From Serripes groenlandicus (taxonomy: Eukaryota; Mollusca; Bivalvia; Cardiida; Cardiidae), in contig JASEVX010000008.1 of the NCBI GenBank assembly GCA_031761405.1, forward strand, positions 72,952,723 through 73,016,722: a DNA stretch of 64,000 nt, given 5' to 3'. The notes beneath the pieces were generated by a model. The model searched no databases. It worked only from the letters and a program-made list of their open reading frames with translations, and was not told the origin of the DNA. Below are positions 56,525 through 64,000 of this stretch, in pieces. Numbering within the stretch: position 1 is the stretch's first letter; every line of letters starts with the position of its first letter. A program made the translations under genes and the position numbers.

Positions 56525-57055
56525 AAAATACACTTTTTACCAAAATGCGCTTAAAATGCAATAAAAAGCGTATTTTTCCTGCGCTTATTGTAAAAAGCGA
56601 ATTTTTTTCTAAATCTTTTCCAAATTAAGTGCATTTTAAGCGCATTTTTTCTGCATAAGTGTATTTTAAGCGCGTCTTTTTCAATTGAAGTGCGTTTTAA
56701 CCGTATCTTTTCTGAATAGAAGTGCATTTTAAGTGTATTATTTTGCCATTAAGCGAATCTTTTTCACTGAAGTGAATTTTTTATGAAGAAGAGTGCGTTA
56801 AAAGTGAATCTTTTGTTAAAAAAGCGTATCTTTTGATTTTCTGAATATAACGAAGTGCATTTTAAGCGTATCTTTTTGTAAAGAAGTGAATCTTTTATTT
56901 ATTTATTTTTTTTGTTAATGAATAAGTGCATTTTAAGTGTATCTTTTTGTAAAGAAGCGAATCTTTTTTTGTTATTTTTTTTTGTTAATGAATAAGTGCA
57001 TTTTAAGTGTGTCTTTTTGTAAAGAAGCGAATCTTATCTCAAAAGAATTTTTTTT
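56525..57055. repeat. Irregular low-complexity array
   Basis: Repeated AAGTGCATTTTAAGCGTATC, GTAAAGAAGCGAATCTTTT and TTTGTTAATGAATAAGTGCA blocks in both regular and scrambled order. Short GCGCTT/AAGCGC palindromes occur at the left. Confidence 0.7.
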
Positions 57056-57460
57056 TAAAGTTAAAGAAGCCATAATTACCGTATAAATTATATGACCTTT
57101 GATTGATTCACCATTAAATATTTGTTTTATTGTTTTAAACAACCCTGCCAGAGTCCCCATATAATCATATTCTGAATCAGAAACCTTTCTGAAGGTGGCA
57201 TGAATGACAGATGCAGGTCTCAAGCAGTTTTCTTTGAATGGCATTTAATTACACATTCACCAGTATTTCCATTATACATAATGACATTGTTTCCATGGTG
57301 AAATACCAGCAGTACAAGTAACTTTATTCTGACACCAGTAACAATGCTTTGCTTGCAATCATCCTACATGTAAGCAGTTCAAAGAGGAGCCAACACCACT
57401 AATCATGCAGTTTAGAAAGGACATGATTGTGTTTAATGAACATAACAACAGAAATGGCTA
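57056..57460. other. Unassigned intronic sequence
   Basis: No exon with splice support. One 90-codon minus-strand frame (56972-57244) runs into the low-complexity array and is not called. Confidence 0.35.
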
Positions 57461-57461
57461 C

Positions 57462-57571
57462 CTTTGTCACAATTTCTCCCAATATATCCCCCAGCACAGG
57501 TACATGTGTAGTTTGTGTTAGAGAGTGTACATGTAGATCCTTCATGGCATGGACTTGAGTAACAGTAGTCA
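57462..57571 (-). pseudogene. EGF-like exon type C, copy 2, splice acceptor deleted
   Basis: The coding part of the EGF domain (DYCYSSPC to GRNCDK) and the donor AAAG|GTAGCC are intact. Compared with 60273-60383, 61 bp have been deleted, from one base inside the exon start through the left terminus of a TTAA MITE. The normal TTGACAG acceptor is gone and the exon now joins MITE sequence directly. Minus-strand candidate acceptors inside the MITE are CTGCAG (phase 2, would shift frame) and CTGCAGAG (phase 1, would add GVRKR before DYC). The exon is either skipped, which is harmless because flanking exons are also phase 1, or spliced through the MITE. Confidence 0.7.
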
Positions 57572-57779
57572 CGCTTTCTGACTCCTCTGCAGCAGACAGC
57601 TTTTTGAAAACATAGTGACAAAAGAAGAAATTGCTCAAAACAAGCAATTTCTCCTTTTGCCACAATGTTTTCCACTTTTAGTCATAGGTTATCCATTTAA
57701 TTATAGAAATTTTCTATTTTTTGACAAAATATGTTCAAAGTCGTCTGCTGCAGAATTGTCGTATGAGGGAAAGGGTTAA
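57572..57779. mobile_element. TTAA MITE lacking its left terminus
   Basis: Starts at CGCTTTCTGACTCCTCTGCA, directly fused to the EGF exon, and ends GAGGGAAAGGGTTAA. It is otherwise nearly identical to 60422-60651. Confidence 0.8.
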
Positions 57780-58006
57780 AACACAATGTATGCTCTTTAA
57801 AACATGCATACTATTATGACATAAACAGGATAAAAGAGGTAATATCCTAGATTCCTTTTCCAGGGAAAGAAAACAAACATAATTCAGTGCATTGATTCAG
57901 AATGTAATTTGTCAAAGATAAAATACTATTTTTTTTTAATCTTTATGGCATGTACTTAAATATAGAGTGGTTTGACATGTATGTAGGTTAAAACAGAAAT
58001 GGCTAC

Positions 58007-58117
58007 CTTGGTCACAAATTCTCCCAATATATCCCAGAGCACAGGTACATGTGTAGTTTGTGTTAGAGAGGGTACATGTAGATCCTTCATGGCATGGACT
58101 TGAGTAACAGTAGTCAA
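58007..58117 (-). CDS. EGF-like exon, type B (copy 2)
   Basis: This 111-nt, phase 1-1 EGF-like exon is the counterpart of 60883-60993, with the CALGYIGRICDQ ending. The acceptor TTGACAG and donor CAAG|GTAGCC are intact. It is the middle exon of the downstream cassette, 2876 bp from its twin. The longer in-frame stretch around it (57936-58124) merely reads through the splice sites into intron. Confidence 0.85.
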
Positions 58118-58199
58118 CTGTCAATAAATATGTGAATTATTCATGGTGTCTTATTTAAACACAATGTATGCTCTTTAACACATGCATAACATTTATGAC

Positions 58200-59312
58200 A
58201 TAACCTGGATTAAAGAAGGAATCTGTCACTCAATAAACAACTAGAAATATTGTATCTATAGGACACAAATGCCCCCACTTCAGCCTTTGACACAAAGTTA
58301 AGGGCTATAATTCCACACACAAAAATGCATGCTCTTTAAGTTTCTTTTAAGTAATTCAAGGGCCATAACTCTGCACATATTTGATGATACAAAAAACAAA
58401 ACCCCATTTGCACAATTTCCCATGCTGACGGGCATTCCTGTAAACTTTTGTAAGTCTGGTTAATTCAATTTTGGAAATTTGAGGGACACAAGAATGCTTG
58501 ATCTTTGAACAAATTTTAAGAAATCTATGGTCACAACTCTGCGTGTGTTGGGCAAATAAACAAACAACACCCCACTTTGCATTCTGATGAAAATTACTGT
58601 AAAGTTTTGTCAGACTGGCTCTTACAGATTGTATTATTAACAAGAGATGTTTGTCAAACATCATGCTCCCCTGAGCGACATCTTGTCAGGAATATTTAGA
58701 CAATTTTTGACTCGATGACCTCAAAATCAATAGAGGTCATCTACTGGTCACCCCCAGCCTCAATGTCAAGTTTGAGGGCCAAGGGTGCAGGCAATGTCGA
58801 GTTATCACTCAGACAAGCTTTTCGCATTCAATGTCACTGTGACCTTGACCTTTGACCCGATGACCTCAAAATCAATAGGGGTCATATACTGGTCAGGTCA
58901 AACCTCCAATTCAAGTTTTAGGTCCATAGGTCCAGGCATTGTTGAGTTATCACTCAGTCAAGCTTGGGTACTGTGACCTTGACCTTTCACCTGATGACCT
59001 CACAATATCGGTCATCTACTGGTCACCCCTAGCCTCCATGTCAAGTTTGAGGGGCATGGGTGCAGGCAATGTTGAGTTATCACTTGGATAAGCTTTTTGC
59101 ATTCAAGGTCAATGTGACCTTGACCTGATGACCACAAAATCAATAGGGGTCATCTGCTGGTCAAGGCCAACCTCCAAGTCAAGTTTGAGGACCATAGGTC
59201 CAGGCATTGTTGAGGTATCACTCAGACAGGCTTTGGTCTACCGAATGACTGACCTACCTACTGACATACCGATATAGGGACAGATGTAGAGACAAACATG
59301 GGCAAGTGGGGG
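58200..59312 (+). mobile_element. Core-H repeat, cassette copy 2
   Basis: GACACAAATGCCCCCACTTC, CCATAACTCTGCACATATTT, then ACAAGAGATGTTTGTCAAAC and repeated CCTTGACCTTTGACCCGATG / AATAGGGGTCAT units of ~110-135 bp. Ends ACATGGGCAAGTGGGGGCAT. It duplicates 61076-62195. Confidence 0.65.
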
Positions 59313-59449
59313 CATAAAAAAACGGAAGCACAATTACATGAGTGTATTCAGGGTGCAATTTATGTTAGATCAAATAAAAATTAATTCTTATGGCATGGAC
59401 TTAAATATAGTGGTTTGACACATGCGCATGCTAAAACAGAAATGGCTAC

Positions 59450-59560
59450 CTTGTTTACAATTTCTCCCAATATATCCCCCAGCACAGGTACATGTGTAGT
59501 TTGTGTTAGAGAGGGTACATGTAGATCCTTCATGGCATGGACTTGAGTAACAGTAGTCAA
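59450..59560 (-). CDS. EGF-like exon, type A (copy 2)
   Basis: This 111-nt, phase 1-1 EGF-like exon has the same sequence as 62333-62443, including the GRNCKQ ending, the acceptor TTGACAG and the donor CAAG|GTAGCC. It heads the downstream A-B-C cassette. The identity over the exon and most of the flanking intron points to a recent duplication rather than selection on the exon alone. Confidence 0.85.
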
Positions 59561-59659
59561 CTGTCAATATATATGTGAATTATTAATGGTGTCTAATTAA
59601 AACACAATGTATGCTCTTTAACACATGCATAATATTTATGACATCACCTGGATTAAAGA

Positions 59660-60140
59660 AGAATCTGTCATTCAACAATCAACTAGAAATATTGTATCCA
59701 TACGACACAGATGCCCACACTTCAGCCTTTTTCACAAGGTTAAGGGCTATAAGTATGCACACACAAATGCATGCTCTTCAAGGGTTATAATTCTGCACAT
59801 ATTTGGTGATACAACAAACAAAACCCCAGTTGAACAACTTCCCATGCTGATGGGCATTCCTGTCAAGATTTGTAAGTCTGGTTAATTCAGATTTGAAGAT
59901 TTGAGCTACACAAGATTGCTTGATCTTTAGACAATTTTTAAGAAATCTAAGGTCGCAACTCTGCATGTGTTGGGCAAACAAACAAACAACACCCCAGGTG
60001 CACAATTGTGTGCTGATGAAAATTACTGTAAAGTTTTGTCAGACTGGCTCTAACAGATTTTATTATAATTATGAGTGTTCACTTTAAGATTTTTTCAGGG
60101 ACAGAAGTACAGATGAACATGGGCAAGTGAGTGCATAAAA
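59660..60140 (+). mobile_element. Diverged core-H repeat
   Basis: ATCCATACGACACAGATGCC ... TCTGCACATATTTGGTGATA ... GATGAACATGGGCAAGTGAG. It is an older relative of the copies on either side and lacks the GACCTTTGACC units. Confidence 0.55.
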
Positions 60141-60272
60141 TTTAAGCACATTTCAGCGAGTTTATTCAAATGCAATTTCAGTTAAATTAAATGAAAATTA
60201 ATTTTTACTCCTTATAACATGGACATAAATATATTGGTTTGACATTTGTGTATGTTAATCAGAAATGGCTAC

Positions 60273-60383
60273 CTTTGTCACAATTTCTCCCAATATATCC
60301 CCCAGCACAGGTACATGTGTAGTTTGTGTTAGAGAGTGTACATGTAGATCCTTCATGGCATGGACTTGAGTAACAGTAGTCAA
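60273..60383 (-). CDS. EGF-like exon, type C (copy 1, intact)
   Basis: This 111-nt, phase 1-1 exon encodes one EGF-like domain. The acceptor is GTTGACAG and the donor is AAAG|GTAGCC. The last loop reads CAGGYIGRNCDK, so the domain ends in Lys where type A ends KQ and type B ends DQ. All six cysteines and both Notch-type O-glycosylation consensus sites are present. A TTAA MITE lies only ~40 bp upstream of the acceptor (60422-60651). The sister copy at 57462-57571 has lost its acceptor by a deletion reaching into the same MITE, so this is the intact reference copy. Confidence 0.83.
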
Positions 60384-60421
60384 CTGTCAACATAAATATG
60401 TGAGTTATTAATGGTGTCTAA

Positions 60422-60651
60422 TTAACCCTTTCCCTCATATAGACGCTTTCTGACTCCTCTGCAGCAGACAGCTTTTTGAAAACATAGTGACAAAAGAAGA
60501 AATTGCTCAAAACGAGCAATTTCTCCTTTTGCCACAATGTTTTCCACTTTTAGTCATAGGTTATCCATTTAATTATAGAGATTTTCTATTTCTTGACAAA
60601 ATATGTTCAAAGTCGTCTGCTGCAGAATTGTCGTATGAGGGAAAGGGTTAA
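60422..60651. mobile_element. TTAA MITE, full length (230 bp)
   Basis: TTAACCCTTTCCCTCATATA ... TGTCGTATGAGGGAAAGGGTTAA with intact TTAA on both sides. It is the counterpart of 57572-57779. Confidence 0.8.
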
Positions 60652-60882
60652 AACACAATGTATGCTCTTTAAAACATGCATACTATTATGACATAAACAG
60701 GATAAAAGAGGTAATATCCTATCTAGATTCCTTTTCCAGGGAAAGAAAACAAACATAATTCAGTGCATTGATTCAGAAAGTAATTTGTCAAAGATAAAAT
60801 ACTATTTTTTTTTAATCTTTATGGCATGTACTTAAATATAGAGTGGTTTGACATGTATGTAGGTTAAAACAGAAATGGCTAC

Positions 60883-60993
60883 CTTGGTCACAAATTCTCC
60901 CAATATATCCCAGAGCACAGGTACATGTGTAGTTTGTGTTAGAGAGGGTACATGTAGATCCTTCATGGCATGGACTTGAGTAACAGTAGTCAA
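60883..60993 (-). CDS. EGF-like exon, type B (copy 1)
   Basis: This 111-nt, phase 1-1 exon encodes one EGF-like domain. It starts after TTGACAG and ends CAAG|GTAGCC. It differs from type A mainly in the last loop: CALGYIGRICDQ here, against CAGGYIGRNCKQ in type A. The O-glucose (CYSSPC) and O-fucose (CHEGSTC) consensus sites are intact. It matches 58007-58117 as part of the recent cassette duplication. The flanking introns contain core-H repeats upstream and a TTAA MITE downstream. Confidence 0.85.
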
Positions 60994-61075
60994 CTGTCAA
61001 TAAATATGTGTATTATTCATGGTGTCTTATTTAAACACAATGTATGCTCTTTAACACATGCATAACATTTATGAC

Positions 61076-62195
61076 ATAACCTGGATTAAAGAAGGAATCT
61101 GTCACTCAATAAACAACTAGAAATATTGTATCCATAGGACACAGATGCCCCCACTTCAGCCTTTGACACAAAGTTAAGGGCTATAATTCCACACACAAAA
61201 ATGCATGCTCTTTAAGTTTCTTTTAAGTAATTCAAGGGCCATAACTCAGCACATATTTGATGATACAAAAAACAAAACCCCATTTGCACAATTTCCCATG
61301 CTGACGGGCATTCCTGTAAACTTTTGTAAGTCTGGTTAATTCAATTTTGGAAATTTGAGGGACACAAGAATGCTTGATCTTTGAACAAATTTTAAGAAAT
61401 CTATGGTCACAACTCTGCATGTGTTGGGCAAATAAACAAACAACACCCCACTTTGCATTCTGATGAAAATTACTGTAAAGTTTTGTCAGACTGGCTCTTA
61501 CAGATTGTATTATTAACAAGAGATGTTTGTCAAACATCATGCTCCCCTGAGCGACATCTTGTCAGGAATATTTAGACAATTTTTGACTCGATGACCTCAA
61601 AATCAATAGAGGTCATCTACTGGTCACCCCCAGCCTCAATGTCAAGTTTGAGGGCCAAGGGTGCAGGCAATGTCGAGTTATCACTCAGACAAGCTTTTCG
61701 CATTCAATGTCACTGTGACCTTGACCTTTGACCCGATGACCTCAAAATCAATAGGGGTCATAAACTGGTTAGGTCAAACCTCCAATTCAAGTTTGAGGTC
61801 CATAGGTCCAGGCATTGTTGAGTTATCACTCAGTCAAGCTTGGGTACTGTGACCTTGACCTTTCACCTGATGACCTCACAATATCGGTCATCTACTGGTC
61901 ACCCCTAGCCTCCATGTCAAGTTTGAGGGGCATGGGTGCAGGCAATGTTGAGTTATCACTTGGATAAGCTTTTTGCATTCAAGGTCAATGTGACCTTGAC
62001 CTTTGACCTGATGACCACAAAATCAATAGGGGTCATCTGCTGGTCAAGGCCAACCTCCAAGTCAAGTTTGAGGACCATAGGTCCAGGCATTGTTGAGGTA
62101 TCACTCAGACAGGCTTTGGTCTACCGAATGACTGACCTACCTACTGACATACCGATATAGGGACAGATGTAGAGACAAACATGGGCAAGTGGGGG
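61076..62195 (+). mobile_element. Core-H repeat, cassette copy 1
   Basis: Counterpart of 58200-59312 at +2876 to +2883 bp. It retains CCTTGACCTTTGACCTGATG near 61994 where the other copy has lost 7 bp. Confidence 0.65.
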
Positions 62196-62332
62196 CATAA
62201 AAAAACGGAAGCACAATTACATGAGTGTATTCAGGGTGCAATTTATGTTAGATCAAATAAAAATTAATTCTTATGGCATGGACTTAAATATAGCGGTTTG
62301 ACACATGCGCATGCTAAAACAGAAATGGCTAC

Positions 62333-62443
62333 CTTGTTTACAATTTCTCCCAATATATCCCCCAGCACAGGTACATGTGTAGTTTGTGTTAGAGAGGGTA
62401 CATGTAGATCCTTCATGGCATGGACTTGAGTAACAGTAGTCAA
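62333..62443 (-). CDS. EGF-like exon, type A (copy 1)
   Basis: This 111-nt internal exon encodes one complete EGF-like domain of an extracellular receptor or matrix-type protein. The acceptor is TTGACAG and the donor is CAAG|GTAGCC. Both boundaries are phase 1, so the exon can be skipped or repeated without a frameshift. The six cysteines follow C-YSSP-C-HEGST-C-(x8)-C-T-C-(x8)-C. CYSSPC fits the O-glucose consensus C1-x-S-x-P-C2, and CHEGSTC fits the O-fucose consensus C2-x4-T-C3. The domain ends GRNCKQ. It is identical to the exon at 59450-59560. No Asp/Glu calcium-binding signature of the full cbEGF type is evident. It is the first exon of the gene visible in the window; earlier exons must lie past the right edge. 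Confidence 0.85.
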
Positions 62444-62559
62444 CTGTCAATATATATGTGAATTATTAATGGTGTCTAATTAAAACACAATGTATGCTCT
62501 TTAAAACATGCATAATATTTATGACATAACCTGAATTAAAGAAGGAATCTGTCACTCAA

Positions 62560-63044
62560 CAAACAACTAGACATATTGCATCCATAGGACACAGATGCCC
62601 CCACGCCAGCCTTTGTCACAAAGTTAAGGGCCATAACTCTGCAAACAAGAAAGCATGCTCTTTGAGCTTTTCTTAAGTAGTTCAAGGGTCATAGTTCTGC
62701 ACATTTTTGGTGATACAACAAACAAAACCCCACCTGCACAACTTCCCTTGCTGATGGGCATTCCTGTAAAGTTTTGAAAATGAGGCTAATATAGCCTTGG
62801 AGATATGTATGACACAAGAATGCTTGCTCCATAGGCAACTTAAAGTAAATTTAACGGCCATAACTCTGCATATGTTGTGAAAAACAACAAACAACACACC
62901 AGCTACAAAATTTTGCAAGCTGATGAAAAATCCTATTAATTTTTGTCAGTCTAGCTCTTATAGATTTTATTATAATTATGTGCGACACTTTGATACTTTG
63001 ATAGAGACAGATGTAGAGACAAACATGGGCAATTGGGGGCATAC
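62560..63044 (+). mobile_element. Diverged core-H repeat
   Basis: GCATCCATAGGACACAGATG ... CCATAACTCTGCATATGTTG ... AAACATGGGCAATTGGGGGC. Its layout matches 59660-60140. Confidence 0.55.
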
Positions 63045-63104
63045 AAAAACAGAAGCACAATTACATGAGTGTATTCAGGGTGCAATTTATGTTAGATCAA
63101 ATAA

Positions 63105-64000
63105 CAAGAGGCCCAAGAGGGCCAGTATCGCTCCACGGCCATAAGGCAAAAATCAAATCTCCAAACAGCCCTGCCCCCTAGTGGCCATATTTTTTACCAA
63201 CCACCATGGCTTAAAGGAATCTTGTAGAGTGTCACCCAAGGAATGTTTCTGCAAAATTATTTGAAAATCGGCCTGACACTTTCGGAGGAGAGGATATTTT
63301 AAGTTTTCACCATAGCCATATAAGGCAAAATAGCCCCACCCCATGGCGGCCATATTTTTCAACCAATCAACATGGCTTGAAGGAATCTGATAGAGGGCCA
63401 CCCAAAGAACATTTCTACAAAATTATTTGAAAATCTGCTCAACACTTTCGGAAAAGAAGATTTTTTAAATTTTCAATATGGTCATATAGAGCAAAATAGC
63501 CCCGCCCTCTGGTGGCCATATTTTTCGACCAATCAACATGGCTTGAAGGAATCTGATAGAGGGTCACCCAATGAACATTTCTACAAAACTATTTGAAAAT
63601 CGGCTGAACACTTTCGGAGAAGAAGATTTTTTAAGTTTTCACTATGGTCATATAAGGCAAAATAGCCCCGCCCTCTGGCGGCCATGTTTTTCGACAAATC
63701 AACATGGCTTGAAGGAATCTGATAGAGGGTCACCCAATGAACATTTCTACAAAATTATTTGAAAATCAGCTGAACACTTTTGGAGAAGAAGATTTTTTAA
63801 GTTTTCACTATAGCTATATAAGGCAAAATAGCCCCGCCCCCCCTGGCGGCCATGTTTTTCGCCGAATCAACATTTCTTGAAGGAATCTGATAAAGGGTCA
63901 CCCAAGGAACATTTCTACAAAATTATTTGAAAATCAGCTGAACACTTTCGGAGAAGAAGATTTTTTAAGTTTTCACTATTGCAATATAAGGCAAAATAGC
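63105..64000 (+). mobile_element. Core-A element, runs off window edge
   Basis: Starts CAAGAGGCCCAAGAGGGCCA and GTATCGCTCCACGGCC, as at 27947. Five core-A units of ~165 bp to the edge, no 3' module reached. Its insertion point is defined by comparison with 59378 and 62260, where the same flanking sequence continues uninterrupted. Confidence 0.75.

Noticed and set aside
57399..57665. Frame FLLLSLCFQKAVCC fused to an EGF domain
   Set aside because: The N-terminal part is translated MITE created by the 61-bp deletion, not a signal peptide; many MITE copies give the same hydrophobic frame.

Overview
The window looks like nuclear DNA of a mollusc, most likely a bivalve. It is AT-rich and intron-dominated, and is filled with short non-autonomous transposons, tRNA-derived SINEs, truncated LINE tails and many minisatellites. 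No prokaryotic operons, rRNA genes or CRISPR arrays are visible. The species cannot be named from sequence alone, and the bivalve call rests on recognising the repeat style.

The only gene I can support runs right to left (minus strand) and is assembled from small exons. Nine EGF-like exons lie between 62.4 kb and 43.6 kb. All are phase 1-1, so any number can be spliced together in frame, although one has lost its acceptor. A transmembrane exon at 34.0 kb (phase 1 in, phase 2 out) and a cytoplasmic tail exon with a stop at 29.3 kb (phase 2 in) complete a plausible 3' end of a single-pass EGF-repeat receptor. The 5' end (signal peptide, first exons) lies beyond the right edge. Further left are two more tail-type exons, at 19.4 kb (phase 2) and 5.5 kb (phase 1, with its own hydrophobic segment). 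Both carry a Tyr-Gln-Asp-Ile-Pro motif. They may be alternative 3' ends of the same gene or tails of neighbouring paralogues. The exons at 57.4-62.5 kb come from a recent ~2.88 kb duplication of a three-exon cassette.

Layout: 0-6.5 kb, LINE fragment, core-A repeat elements, SINE, 5.5 kb tail exon and a 28-bp minisatellite; 6.8-15 kb, nested tandem-core elements; 15-29 kb, further elements, LINE tail, long palindrome, 19.4 kb tail exon and a 42-bp minisatellite; 29-38.8 kb, tail and TM exons among core-C, core-A and core-D elements and a 40-bp minisatellite; 39-46 kb, 57-bp repeat, SINE-in-MITE, hAT-like element, foldback and two EGF exons; 46-54 kb, a TIR element with a nested tandem-core element, then 71-, 57- and 32-bp satellites; 54-64 kb, the EGF exon array with its repeat-filled introns and a core-A element running off the edge.

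Two repeat families dominate. One is a ~230-bp MITE with TTAA targets and CCCTTTCCC termini, in about 30 full or partial copies. The other is a superfamily of elements sharing end modules (start ACAAGAGGGCC...GCTCACCTG, finish ...CTCAGGTGAGCTAAAAA) wrapped around several unrelated tandem-repeat cores (labelled A-H here).
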